From positions 1-64,000 of the forward strand of contig QIAN01000070.1 in assembly GCA_003225005.1 (NCBI GenBank): a stretch of 64,000 nucleotides of DNA. Direction: 5' to 3'. Within the stretch, counting starts at the first letter, position 1; every line of letters begins with the position of its first letter. The stretch is from Acidobacteriota bacterium (lineage in GTDB: Bacteria > Acidobacteriota > Terriglobia > Terriglobales > Acidobacteriaceae). The notes under the pieces are model-generated. The model saw only the letters and a list, made by a program, of their open reading frames with translations, searched no databases and had not been told where the DNA came from. Of this stretch, positions 17,305-27,700 are shown one piece after another. Both the position numbers and the translations under genes were made by a program.

Positions 17305-18624
17305 TTGAAGCGAGCCCTGCTTGCATCTTGCGGTCTCATAGGGTTGAGTTTGAGCTTGATCTCTTGTGGTTCGTCGAGTTCCTCAATCCAACCACCCAGC
17401 CGGCTGAGCACCCGAGTCCTGGTTTCGCAGGGCGTTTCATCGCCCACCGCTTCTCCCGGCCTCTTGATGGTCAATGGCGCGAAGGACACACCGGCACGCG
17501 TGTCCGAAATTAGAGCCGGGACGAGTCCATCCTTCATGGCGCTGTCGCCCACCAAGGCGACGTTGCTCGTCTATGATTCCAGTAACAACAGCAACAGCGT
17601 GCAGGTGGTGAATACCCGTACGGAATCCTCAACAGGAAAAGTCCAGCTCACTGGTCCCAGTTCCAGCATGGTGATACCCGTCACCACAAGCATCGGTTAC
17701 GCCGCTGTGGCTTCAGCCCAAATGACCGGGTTCTCGCCGGGAGCCATCGAGGTCATGAATCTTTCTAGTGGAGCAATTTCGACCATCATCGGAGTACCCA
17801 ACGCCCAGACGGTTGTCGCCAACGCGAATGGCAGCCAGCTGTTAGTCTTCAGTCATGACCTGGATACGGTCAGCATGGTTTCTCCGCTGCTCGCAGCGCC
17901 CCCGGTTGACACCGGCTGTGACCTGCAACCGAGCACCACATGCACCGTCGTAAACGGTTTCGACCGTCCGGTCTATGGATTTTTCGCCAGCGACGGCAGC
18001 ACCGTTTACATCTTGAATTGCGGCCAGGAGTGCGGTGGTACGGGAACGGCTGGCAAGGGCGCGAGCATACAAGTGCTGCACCTGACTTCTCCGCCTACCG
18101 TAGATAGCCCAGTACCTCTCGATGGCGCGACCATGGGTTTCCTGAGCGGTTCCACTCTTTACGTCGCCGGCACCTCTGCTTCAAACAACAGCTGCGCGGG
18201 CCAGACGACGGCTGCCACGACCTGCGGACGCCTCACCGTCGTCGCACTGGCATCGACCCCCACCGTAACTGGTACCGTTGTTATCCCTGACGGCTACCAC
18301 GACCACATGGACATGAGCTCTAACCGGCAACTCTTCATCGGCTCCCACAGCTGCACTGACATCGGCAATGTCAACAATCCCAGCGGAGAAGTGCGCGGTT
18401 GTCTGGCGATTTTCGATACCACGAAAGCAGGGAATACAACCGCTGTCATACCGCCAGATAACGGTGATGTTACGGGTTTACAGAGTTTTCAAACACGCTC
18501 CGTCGAATATGTCGTCGAGGGCGGCAATTTGCGAATCTACGACACCACCAAGGATGTGCTGCAAAAAAAGCAACTTACCATCACCGGAAAAGCGTTCGAC
18601 GTAAAGGCGATCGACTTTTTCTAA
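17305..18624 (+). CDS. Lipoprotein with beta-propeller-like sequence
   Basis: 439 aa from a TTG with CGGAG eight bases upstream. The N-terminus is a classic lipoprotein signal, with lipobox LISC and lipidated Cys at residue 21 followed by a Ser-rich linker. The rest has repeated segments of the kind VMNLSSG, VQVVNTRT, LRIYDTTKD separated by about 45 residues, typical of YncE/PD40-like propellers in surface proteins. No catalytic site is seen. Paired Cys near CDLQPSTTC and NCGQECGG may form disulfides. Function unknown. Confidence 0.75.
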   Translation: MKRALLASCGLIGLSLSLISCGSSSSSIQPPSRLSTRVLVSQGVSSPTASPGLLMVNGAKDTPARVSEIRAGTSPSFMALSPTKATLLVYDSSNNSNSVQVVNTRTESSTGKVQLTGPSSSMVIPVTTSIGYAAVASAQMTGFSPGAIEVMNLSSGAISTIIGVPNAQTVVANANGSQLLVFSHDLDTVSMVSPLLAAPPVDTGCDLQPSTTCTVVNGFDRPVYGFFASDGSTVYILNCGQECGGTGTAGKGASIQVLHLTSPPTVDSPVPLDGATMGFLSGSTLYVAGTSASNNSCAGQTTAATTCGRLTVVALASTPTVTGTVVIPDGYHDHMDMSSNRQLFIGSHSCTDIGNVNNPSGEVRGCLAIFDTTKAGNTTAVIPPDNGDVTGLQSFQTRSVEYVVEGGNLRIYDTTKDVLQKKQLTITGKAFDVKAIDFF

Positions 18625-18899
18625 CAGGGGGGCTACCCGTAAGCGCTCGTCACTCCCCCACTATCGCGGGCAGGCGCCGCCCGCCCCTCCCAACTTCCGG
18701 GAGCAGTTCCCCTTTGCTGAGGCCACAGGGTACGGCCCCTAGGGAAGCAGCGCCAGAATTGAGCCGAAAAGGGGCAAATGGGTGTATGATCCGCAACCGC
18801 TCGCGAGTCCAACCAGGAGATTTCGGCTTAACAAGGGGCTTGTTATGAGGCGCATCCCATGATGCGGTTCTCTCGCTGCATGCTCTGAATGTCGCCTCT
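18625..18899. other. Non-coding stretch before the chimeric pseudogene
   Basis: 275 bases with no open frame that looks real. Short broken frames near 18845-18895 probably represent the decayed 5' end of the SBBP-type gene whose remnant follows. Confidence 0.4.
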
Positions 18900-19756
18900 G
18901 TGTTTTCCAAGTACGCTTCCGAGAGTCCAATCGTTCACCAGCAGACTCGGAGAACCACCGCGTCGCTCCCCGTAGTTTTTGAAGCCAACCGAGTTCAAGC
19001 CGATCCGCGGGTTCACTTCCACGGGCGAGGCACCGGCTACACGTTATTCCTCACACCAACGGAGACCATGTTCGTCGAGGCCAAGACTGCGGTTGGCAGT
19101 CGCCGGAACGGGCGCAACTACAGACCGATCGCCGAGACGATTCACCAGCTTCTCAATGCCACCCGCGCCCATGCCGGCTTCGTCATGCGTCCGGGCGGCG
19201 AGCAGGCGCTGGCAAACGTGCTGCATGTGGCCGACCTAGCTCGACAGTACGAGGCGCGCGGTGCGGTTTCGTTCCGCGGCTTCGTGGAAGAACTTATAGA
19301 TGCAGCGGAACGGGGCAAGCAGCCCGAAGCGACCATTCACGAGGAAGGCTCAGAAGGCGTGCGCATGATGAGTGTGCATCGCGCAAAAGGGCTGGAGTTT
19401 CCCATCGTCATCCTGGCCGATATCACCTGCACGATTGCCCATGATGATCCCGACCGTTTTCTCGATGCCGAACGCGGCTTGTGTGCCGTCAGGCTCGCGG
19501 GATGGCTTCCGCAGCAGGTGATAGATCATGCCGCCGGGTGGCACGATTTTCGTCACGCGCTCTCGACGAAGCTGCGGCGCTCGGGAGTTCATCCGCAAGT
19601 CGTCTCGGATATTTTGGCCACAAGACAGTGAACCTCGCGATGGACGTTCACGACCGGACGGATGTCGAGGACTTTGTGCAACCGCTCTCGCTCGTAGTCA
19701 AAGAGTTGTTATCTAGTTGTCACCCAGAACGAGCAGCCACTACGAGCGAACGGTGA
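18900..19756 (+). pseudogene. Chimeric gene remnant: SBBP / UvrD helicase / tyrosine recombinase
   Basis: One frame joins pieces of three unrelated proteins. Residues 16-58 (LPVVFEANRVQADPRVHFH, GYTLFLTPTE) match the start of SBBP-type exported proteins. Residues 59 to about 203 (GVRMMSVHRAKGLEFPIVIL) match the C-terminal helicase part of UvrD/AddA enzymes. From about residue 213 WHDFRHALSTKLRRSGVHP is the C-terminal catalytic region of a tyrosine recombinase. A one-base loss near 19616 breaks the recombinase frame; the continuation FGHKTVNLAMDVHD lies in the next frame to 19756. There His replaces the expected catalytic Tyr, so it is dead. All parts are truncated; this reads as debris of a mobile island. 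Confidence 0.75.
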
Positions 19757-19768
19757 AAACAAAGGGGT

Positions 19769-19819
19769 TGGTGAGCGCGGAAGGAATCGAAGCCTTCAAC
19801 CTACTGATTCAGAATCAAC
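19769..19819 (-). other. 3' half of a tRNA gene (attachment-site-like remnant)
   Basis: Read on the minus strand this ends in CGCGCTCACCA, preceded by a T arm (GAAGG, TTCGATT, CCTTC, with one extra C) and an anticodon-like stem-loop TTGATTCTGAATCAG whose loop would carry CTG. No D arm or 5' acceptor strand is present on the other side, so it is not a functional tRNA. A tRNA 3' half beside a recombinase remnant is what integration at a tRNA gene leaves behind. Confidence 0.6.
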
Positions 19820-19892
19820 AACCAAAAACAAATGGTTTCAATGCTTTCCCAAGCGACTTCGGCAGGCATGAATAGGCAGATTTAGCCAGGGT

Positions 19893-19916
19893 TGTTACCA
19901 AGTCTGTTACCAAGAT
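19893..19916. repeat. 12-bp tandem repeat near the tRNA remnant
   Basis: Two copies of TGTTACCAAGNN lie head to tail, between the tRNA fragment and the end of the serine hydrolase gene. They could be part of the old integration end or of decayed coding sequence. Confidence 0.5.
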
Positions 19917-19941
19917 TGAGGGCGGAAGTCTATGCGGTCCA

Positions 19942-21717
19942 TTACCTCGCCACCTGCGCAATTCGTACGAACTGAACACCATGGGTTCCTTCAGCATCGA
20001 GATCGAATCCGATGATGTGATTTCTAGCATCCTTCGTGAAATCAATGTCAACCCCTTCGCTGGGGATTTCGAATTCATCGCTGATGGTCGGGCGTAGCGC
20101 CGAGGGCATTGGCACTCCGGTGCGGGGGATGCCTGCGTTATCTGAGATTGTCGCCAAGTTTAATTTCCCATCCACGATCTGCACGCGGTAGACAACTGCG
20201 AGTTCGTCACTTTTGAAATCGCCGACGTATGCGGCTAATTCCTCTGTCGAAGGCGCAAACTCCGCCACCCTTTGATAAGTCGCTGCGATCTCCTCATCAC
20301 CGCCGACTTTCATTTGCCGGGCAGTGTCGTTGCCATCAAGTTCAAATGTTATTTTTGCATCTAGAGGAAAATTGATCGGCGAAAACTGGGTTGGACTCAG
20401 TGCAGTCAATCCAAACTTGCTGCCGTAAATTTCCCATTGCAATTTGCCCTCGGCCTCTGAAATTCGTGCGATAGTCCCCTTTGCCGCGTCGCGGTACGTT
20501 CCCTTGAGGGCGCCCAACTGCGCCGGGTTGAGGATGACACCTACGGGTGCATTGGGGTTCTCAGTGGGGGCTTCCGTGGTTTGCTTGGGTTTCATTAGGC
20601 CACCGAGATAAATCTCGGCTACCTTGTCAGCACGCTTTCCGGGAGTTGCATTCGCCAGATTGCAAAGACAGGCGACTGAAAAATGCTGTTCGGGAAAGCG
20701 CAGCAGCTCGGCCCGATATCCACCCCAGGCTCCACCGTGCCTCACCGCGCGCAGGCCTCGATAATCCAAAATGAATAAGCCTTTTGCATACTGCAAGGTC
20801 TTTCCATTATTCAGCTTGCCTCGCTCCTGTATCTCGGTAAGAGAACTCTTCCCTCCAATCTGTGCTGAATAGAAATTCTCGTCCCATTTTGCCAGGTCTT
20901 CTACGGAGGTGTGAACGGCGCCATCGCCCGATTGCTCGAAGTAAGATAGGTCGAGTTTGTAGCCGTTTTTCCCGTCGGGATCGTACGCCAATGCGCGGTG
21001 GGGAATGAGCATAGTATGGTCATCGCGGAAATTGGTGTGCGTCATCTGTAACGGTTGAAAGATGTTCTTCGACGCGAACTCTCGAAGAGTCATTCCGCTC
21101 ACACGCTTCACAATCACGGAAAGCAGAAAGAATCCTGTGTTGCTGTAACGCCATTCGCTTCCGGGAGCAAAAGTCAAGTTTTTTTGTCTAGTGATGAGCG
21201 CTAGAGCATCATCATCAGTGGTTACACTGTCCCCATTTATTCCGGCCATTCCGAGGAGACCCAGGTAATCGCGTAATCCGCTGGTGTGATTCAGCAAATT
21301 TAAGATCGTGATCTTTGTGCCACCGCTCTTGGAGTAATCGGGCAATTCAGGAATGTACTTGCGAACATCGTCATTGATTGACAGTTTGCCTTGCTGTTCG
21401 AGCAACAGGATGCTGGCAGCCGTAAATTGCTTCGAGGTTGAGCCAATATCGAAAACGGTCTGAGGCGTGATCGGAGCGTCCAGTTCTACGCTCGCGAGAC
21501 CATACCCCTTGGAGTATATGATTTGACCATTGCGGAAGACCCCGAGCGCGCAACCCGGTGATCCGGGTTCTTGCAGATCGGCGAAAACCTTATCAACTTG
21601 AGTGGCGGTTTCTTCGGTCGCGGCGCTGGCGAGGACAGGCGCCGCAGCCAACAGAGCAACCAATGCTGTGAATAAGAATTGTTTACGCGCAAAGACTCGA
21701 TTCCATGGCCGGATCAT
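19942..21717 (-). CDS. Secreted class C beta-lactamase-like serine hydrolase
   Basis: 591 aa with signal peptide (residues 1-33, VLASAA cleavage), so periplasmic or exported. The serine beta-lactamase/D,D-peptidase site is present: S93-T-S-K96, Y191-S-N193 and HGG in AVRHGGAWGGY. The catalytic domain is followed by about 200 residues of a beta-rich lipocalin-like tail. AGGAG lies well placed before the ATG. This family includes D-aminopeptidases, D-Ala-D-Ala carboxypeptidases and esterases; the substrate is not readable. It is the last gene of the leftward set that also holds the PBP4 fusion. Confidence 0.9.
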   Translation of the reverse strand: MIRPWNRVFARKQFLFTALVALLAAAPVLASAATEETATQVDKVFADLQEPGSPGCALGVFRNGQIIYSKGYGLASVELDAPITPQTVFDIGSTSKQFTAASILLLEQQGKLSINDDVRKYIPELPDYSKSGGTKITILNLLNHTSGLRDYLGLLGMAGINGDSVTTDDDALALITRQKNLTFAPGSEWRYSNTGFFLLSVIVKRVSGMTLREFASKNIFQPLQMTHTNFRDDHTMLIPHRALAYDPDGKNGYKLDLSYFEQSGDGAVHTSVEDLAKWDENFYSAQIGGKSSLTEIQERGKLNNGKTLQYAKGLFILDYRGLRAVRHGGAWGGYRAELLRFPEQHFSVACLCNLANATPGKRADKVAEIYLGGLMKPKQTTEAPTENPNAPVGVILNPAQLGALKGTYRDAAKGTIARISEAEGKLQWEIYGSKFGLTALSPTQFSPINFPLDAKITFELDGNDTARQMKVGGDEEIAATYQRVAEFAPSTEELAAYVGDFKSDELAVVYRVQIVDGKLNLATISDNAGIPRTGVPMPSALRPTISDEFEIPSEGVDIDFTKDARNHIIGFDLDAEGTHGVQFVRIAQVAR

Positions 21718-21861
21718 TTTTACTCCTTACTGTTTATGCAAGGTAACAATGTAACAAGACTTATGCCCGCTCCCCAGTTTGCAGCAGAGATCGCCTCACC
21801 TTTTTCAAGAGCGTGTCTCTTGTTTTGGCGGCCACGCGACTTGAACTCGACTTCAGGGTAG

Positions 21862-22047
21862 TCAGCAGCAGGTCCTTTGAGCAGCGGTGGCGGAAAGCTT
21901 GTACTGCCCGACATACGAATCGAGGACACTCGGTGCAACCGTAACGCTCGCTTGCTCTTGCGGAATCTGGTACGGCTCCCCGAACACCATCGCCGCCAGA
22001 TCGCGGGCGATGTTGGCCGTGGACACCTCCTCATGATTGGAGCGGGG
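21862..22047 (-). pseudogene. C-terminal remnant of a serine hydrolase
   Basis: The minus strand encodes NHEEVSTANIA followed by RDLAAMVFGEPYQIPQEQ and VLDSYVGQYKLS, then a stop. This is the usual junction between the beta-lactamase domain and the C-terminal domain of acidobacterial serine hydrolases. No catalytic domain lies upstream, so it is a fragment. It differs from the intact neighbour at 19942-21717 and so comes from another paralogue. Confidence 0.65.
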
Positions 22048-22204
22048 ACGTTGTCCCCAGGTTGGGCGCGACTCACATTTTGCCTCGTTTCCTTTCGCTT
22101 CATCGCGCCCAGGCGCGCTGCATCGAGATCAAAATCCAAATCTCTCGCTGCGACAATGCCGGACCAATAGCCCGGCTCGACCGGGATTCGCTTCCCCATA
22201 GTTC

Positions 22205-22263
22205 ATCTTGCGCCGCCGTGAAAAACCCAAGCCACACGGCTGCTGTACTTTGCGGCTACCCGT
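22205..22263 (-). pseudogene. N-terminal fragment of an S9 peptidase paralogue
   Basis: The minus strand reads VAAKYSSRVAWVF before breaking down. This closely matches VAAKHSNRVAWVF inside the intact S9 peptidase gene (plus-strand position about 24277-24316), and the DNA is similar too. It lies nine bases beyond the stop of that gene, which suggests a tandem paralogue deleted apart from this scrap. Confidence 0.6.
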
Positions 22264-22271
22264 TGAAAAGC

Positions 22272-24518
22272 TCAGTTTCGAGCGGAGATGGCCTCCGCTT
22301 TCTTGAGAGTGCGGTCGAAAAAATCTGCGGTCGCGCCGTAAACCTTGATCCAGGTCTTCCACAATAGAAAGTCGTGAATTTCATCGGGAAGAACCAACTG
22401 CTCAAAAGGAACGTGTTGAGCGCGTAAGCGTTGCGCCAAGTCCACGGTTTGGCTGAAGGGTACGTTGCGGTCGTCATCACCCTGAATCAGCAGCACCGGC
22501 GAGCGCCATGTGTTCACGTAGGCATCGGGAGATGACTCCCATGCCACCTTGGCTGCGGCCTCAGCATCGGGAGGACGAAGCGCCAGGTTGCCAAAGTAGG
22601 GGCGCTCGGTGAGGAAAACTGACCAGTCGTGTACGCCATGGAAATCCACCCCTGCCTTGAACAGATCGGAATTCCGCGCCAGCCCCATAGCTGTGAGAAA
22701 GCCGCCATAGGAGCCGCCCCACAAGCCGATCTTGCTGGCATCCACCTGCGGCAGAGACTGTAGATATTTTCCCGCCGCCACAATGTCTTGATATTCCGCG
22801 GCTCCCCGCCAGATGGTGTTAGGCGCCTCGCGGAAGTGGCGGCCGTACATGATGCCCAGCCGGTAATTGACACTTAACACCGCATATCCCTGGCTGGCCA
22901 GATACTGATTCATGGCGTAAGCGTTGTGATAGTAGGCCATGTAGTGGAAGCCCAACATCATCTGGCGGTTAGGACCGCCGTGCATGAAGAGCAAGCCGGG
23001 TATTTTGCCGGATGGATTCCGTGGTAGAAACAGTTGGCCGTGCAAGGCTAGTCCATCTTCGCTTTTGAAGATCACTTGCTGGGGAGTTACCAGTTGCGCG
23101 GAAGGAAAATCGGAGGTTAGCGCGGAAGCAGCGAGCATCTGCCGGCCATTGGCAGCGGCCACGAATGGCATGGCTGGGGAAGTAGCGCTGGAACCCAAAC
23201 AAACGATGCTCGCGCCATCACCGGTCTGTACCGGCGCCCACTCGATGGTTGCACCTGAGGTCAGTGGCTGCGGTGGTGAGCCGCCACTCACGGGGACGCG
23301 CCAGAGATGCCGGCGATCAATATCGTTCTGATTCGATGAATAAATAACCCACTTCCCATCGGCGCTGAGGGTCACATCTTCTACGTCGAAATCGCCTGGC
23401 GTGAGCGGCGTCGCCTGAGTCGGAGCTTTGGCATCGGGGCCGGGATTTGCAGGGCTAGAGTAAAGATGGTTGCGGCCATCCTGCTCGGAGGCGAAGACGA
23501 TAGAATCTGCAGCAAAGTAAAGCGAACTGTCTTCGGTGAGTTCGGGCAGAGAGTCATCCATCCGCTCGCCGCTCTGCCACAGCTTGCGTGCTGCGCCGGT
23601 CGAAGCGTCGGCCAGCCACAGCGACCATGGCTCGGGTCGCTCAGGAATCAGGGGCAGCTTGCGCTGGGTTCCCTGGGTGCGCACGAACAGGATGCGGCGG
23701 CCGTCGGGTGACCAGCGAGGCATGGAGTCTTTGTCTACAGTGGGGGCCACATAACGGATGGCATCGCCACCGAAGTCGTAGATAGAGATAAAGCTGTGGT
23801 CGTCGCGATCACTCACAAAGGCGATGTGCTTGCCATCTGGCGACCACTTAGGTTGCGTGCTATTTCCGCGAACCTCGGCCAAAGATTTGGCCTGCTCTTT
23901 ACCATCCACGCTAGCAAGCCACAACTTCTTCTTGGCTGACCACACCGCCCAATTCCCGTCGGGAGAGATTTGGATGTCTTCACAGCCTTCCTCAGAGCAA
24001 CCTAGATCGCCGAGCAGGCGCGGCGGAGCGCTGCTGTCAACATCCTGGGCGTAAACCTGCTGTTTGACTTCGCGCACCCAACTTGAGGGATGGGCGCTTT
24101 GCTGTGCGTCATGCATCTCACTGCCCAGCGCATAAAGCACGGTCTTGCCATTGGGCGTAAGCTGCAAGCTGGCAATGGGCTGGCCATCGTCGGCGGTGTA
24201 GTGCGTCACCTGCCGCGCGCCGCGGGGAAAATCGGGAGCGTCGGCGACCCAAACATTGCGCACCCCTCTCAGATCAAAAACCCAAGCCACACGATTGCTG
24301 TGCTTTGCAGCCACCAGTTCACTCGCGAAAGGCGAACTTAACACCTGTTGCAGCGTGAAGCTGCCAGAGGCCTGCCGGGCTGAGGCGCTTTGGACCAGAA
24401 GCATAAAGGTCAATAGCGACGCTGCGAAGCAAAAATACCGATGCAGGCTGCGAAATATTCTTGAGGGAAGAATCGTCCAGCCGAAGGGAGCAGGAATTTC
24501 TCGAAGAATCTTATTCAT
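22272..24518 (-). CDS. Secreted S9 family peptidase (prolyl oligopeptidase / DPP IV type)
   Basis: 748 aa. The N-terminus has a basic segment and hydrophobic helix (FAASLLTFMLLVQSASA), giving export. Residues about 60-460 are WD40/PD40-like propeller repeats (SPDGNWAVWS, SPDGKHIAFVSDRDD, SPDGRRILFV), which gate access to the catalytic site. The alpha/beta-hydrolase domain holds Ser in WGGSYGGFL, Asp in GDDDRNVPF and His in EIHDFLLW. S9 enzymes cut short peptides, usually after Pro, Ala or acyl-residues. AAGG precedes the ATG. It follows the PBP4-deacylase fusion after 190 bases on the same strand, suggesting a peptide-degrading operon. Confidence 0.93.
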   Translation of the reverse strand: MNKILREIPAPFGWTILPSRIFRSLHRYFCFAASLLTFMLLVQSASARQASGSFTLQQVLSSPFASELVAAKHSNRVAWVFDLRGVRNVWVADAPDFPRGARQVTHYTADDGQPIASLQLTPNGKTVLYALGSEMHDAQQSAHPSSWVREVKQQVYAQDVDSSAPPRLLGDLGCSEEGCEDIQISPDGNWAVWSAKKKLWLASVDGKEQAKSLAEVRGNSTQPKWSPDGKHIAFVSDRDDHSFISIYDFGGDAIRYVAPTVDKDSMPRWSPDGRRILFVRTQGTQRKLPLIPERPEPWSLWLADASTGAARKLWQSGERMDDSLPELTEDSSLYFAADSIVFASEQDGRNHLYSSPANPGPDAKAPTQATPLTPGDFDVEDVTLSADGKWVIYSSNQNDIDRRHLWRVPVSGGSPPQPLTSGATIEWAPVQTGDGASIVCLGSSATSPAMPFVAAANGRQMLAASALTSDFPSAQLVTPQQVIFKSEDGLALHGQLFLPRNPSGKIPGLLFMHGGPNRQMMLGFHYMAYYHNAYAMNQYLASQGYAVLSVNYRLGIMYGRHFREAPNTIWRGAAEYQDIVAAGKYLQSLPQVDASKIGLWGGSYGGFLTAMGLARNSDLFKAGVDFHGVHDWSVFLTERPYFGNLALRPPDAEAAAKVAWESSPDAYVNTWRSPVLLIQGDDDRNVPFSQTVDLAQRLRAQHVPFEQLVLPDEIHDFLLWKTWIKVYGATADFFDRTLKKAEAISARN

Positions 24519-24708
24519 TGGTTAACCTTTATGCGTCAAAGTCGGGAATCATCATCCGGTCGAGCATACGGAAGACGCGAAAATGCACATCATTTCGCCC
24601 CGCCAGGTAGCACCACCCTTTCGCAAGAAATGGTAGCCATTAAGAATTGAGTTTGTGGAATCGCAAGTAGCCTTAGCAGAAGAAATGCGCAGAAGAGCTT
24701 CTTCATAT

Positions 24709-27700
24709 CTATCTCGCGGAAGCCTCGAGGGCCGCGGGGCCCTTCCAAGTTGAGTTGCGTAGGGGTCTGCCGGCTTTTGCCCCCGTCACTCGACCATCAA
24801 CAAATTCCAACTGTCCGTTGACGAAAACGTACTTCACGCCTTGCGAAAGCTGCGTTGGCTCGGCGTAAGTAGCGGCGTCGCGAATTTGTTCGGGATCGAA
24901 GACCGTGATGTCCGCGAAGTAGCCTTGCTTGAGCAAGCCGCGATCGCCGAGACGTTCACGCTGTGCAGGCAAAGAAGTCATCTTACGAACTGCCTGCTCT
25001 AGCGGCAGTAGATCTAAATCGCGGATGTAATGGCCCAGAAAGCGCGGCATAGCTCCAAAGGCGCGCGGATGGCTGTGCGCCTCGAAAAGTGGTCCGTCGA
25101 GCGAGAGCTCGTTTGCGTCTAGGCAGACGCTGGTCCAGGGCTGCTTCAGGCCATACTGCAGATCCTTTTCGTTCGCGATGAAGTAGAGCGCGCCGGTTTG
25201 GCCTTTATCGGCAAGAATGAAATCAAAGAGAGCATCGAGCGGCATTTTTTTTTGTTCGGCCGCGATCTGCGCGATGGTCTGTCCATCATATTTTTTCAGG
25301 TCAGGATTCACCACCCCTGAGACCATCACTCCGGTCCCCCCGCCACTATCGAAATACAGGTTCTCCCATGTAGGCTGATCGGAAGTCATTCCCAGTTTGA
25401 TCTTCTTCCGGATAGATGGATCTTTCAGGCGTTCGAGCAACTTATCCAAACCTCCGTCCGCCACCCACGGCGGAAGGCTTGCCGCTAGCGCGGTACCGCC
25501 CGCGACGTAGGGATACATATCCGCAGTCACATCCTGTCCGGAGCTCCGCGCTGATTGAATCATCCCGACAATTTTCGGCATCGAACCCCACCTGGTCTTA
25601 CCGCTGACCTTCAAGTGGAAGATTTCTACGGGGAGTCCCGCTTCGCGCCCGATACGTAATGCTTCTGCAATCGCCTGTGGTTCGGTTTGGCCTTCGCTGC
25701 GCATGTGGGTGCCGTAAATGCCGCCATATTGCGCAGCGACTTTGGCCAGCTCAATCAATTCTTCGGTCGTGGCGTAGTGTCCAGGCGGATAGATAAGTGC
25801 AGTGGAGAGCCCGAATGCTCCTTGTTGCATTGCTTGGGCAACGAGACCCTTCATTTTTTCTAATTCTTCTGGCGTAGGGGCACGATCCACATCGCCGAGC
25901 ACCGCTTCCCGCACTTGGGCTGCGCCGACATACGTCCCAATGTTCAACGGCGTGCCAGTTCGTTCGAGGCGCTTGAAGTAACCGTCGAGGTCAGACCAGT
26001 CAACTTTCAGGTGATAATGATCGAGCTCAGGTTGACGTGGGGCGAGGGTAAGAGGTGTTTGCGGTGCGATCGACTGGCCCTCTCCCGTGATCTCGGTGGT
26101 GATGCCCTGTGAAAGCTTGCTCAACGAGCGATTGTCAATGAGCAGAGCCTCCTCAGATTGGCCCAACATATCAATGAACCCCGGAGAAACCAAAAGGCCG
26201 GACGCATCAATGACGCGTTGGGCGGTGGCTCCGTTGAGTTTGCCGATCGCTGCAATGCGGTCGCCGCGGATGGCGAGGTCGCCGGAGGCCCAAGGATTGC
26301 CAGAGCCATCAATGATTTTGCCATTCTTGATGATTACGTCGTAGGTGGTACTCGCCTGCACTGGCGGTTGGGTGAGCAGCGGCGCGTCGTACGCAGCAGA
26401 GGCGATTTCGCCCAAGGCTTCGCCCACAACCTTCTGCGCCGCTTCAGGATCATCCGTAGTCACCGACACCATGTTGGCATACAGCGCAAATGCGAAATGC
26501 TGCCCATTCGAGGTTTCCATGTATCCGGCTAAGCCCTTCCCGGTAACCAGGAGATTTTTATTTAGCGCATCGTCAACGTCATAAGTTCCAGTTTTTGCAT
26601 GAATGTGACCGGCAGCGGGCGAGGCCACTTGGATTTTCGCAAGTGTGCCGTCGCGGCCCAGAATAGGGAGAGACCGGTCGAAATCCGCGAAGTCTTTCTG
26701 CTTTGCCATGAAGGCGAGATAACGCGCCATAAAATCGGGGGTAAAGTAGGCATTGCCTCCGGCGCCATCACTTTGCGCCGCCGCCGATAAATCCAAACCA
26801 GCTCTTTGTAGGAAATCGTGTTCCAGGTCGAAACCAGCTTGGTTTATCTTCTTATCTTTATGCGCCAAAACCGCTCCCAGGATGAACGGAGTCATACTGG
26901 CGTGCAGATTCTGGCTTACTTTGAGCGTGACTTTCACTTCTTCTTTCAGCGGGGATGAGATGTGCTCGGCAACTAGATTTTCCGGTGTGTAATTGGCGGC
27001 AAGCGACTTGAAGTCAAATTTCTCAGTAGGAGCAGGGAGCCTGGCATTAACCCCCGCTTGTTTAAGCGCCTCCACTAGAACGGTCTCGGCAAAGCGGCTA
27101 GGCTCGGGAACGGAGTAGGCGTTCATGCCGAATGGCTTACCTAAGGGAAGATTGCCAGCCAAGGTCACGCTGCGAGTGCCATCCGGATTTGTTTTTTCGT
27201 TGATGTAATTGAGATCAGCTTTGGAATCTGCCTTGCCGGTTTTAGCCTGATTAATGAATTGCACATAAGAGGTTTTCGGGGAAATCTGAAGAGTTATGGG
27301 CGATCCTTCATTGGCTCCCGGTTGCGCAATAACGTCAATCACATTGTCATTTACAACCATGGGCGAGATCACCACGCCGGTGCCAAGCTCGCGATCCCCT
27401 TCGGGGAAAAGCGTTGCATCAACCAGCACGCGCCCCTTGATGCGTTTAATCCCTTTGTCTGCGACCTGCCGGGCCAATTCATGGATGACGAGCAATGAAT
27501 CGCCCGGTACCCCTTTGCTATCAGGGCCGCCATACGAGTGGTCCTCATTTTCAAACGCCAACGTTCCACCGGGCTGAATGCGGGCGGAGAGATTAGGGTC
27601 ACCGCTCGCCACCAGAATGAGATCGCCCTCAAGCGTGCCGTCCTCGCGGACCCGTCCGGTGCGATAGATCCTGCTATGAAAACGGTAGTCGCTACCGAGG

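Noticed and set aside
19769-19819. Functional tRNA gene
   Set aside because: The D arm and 5' acceptor strand are missing and the T loop has an extra base.
21720-22199. Minus-strand ORF of 159 codons
   Set aside because: Composition is shadow-like; a neighbouring frame on the same strand holds the recognisable serine-hydrolase remnant.
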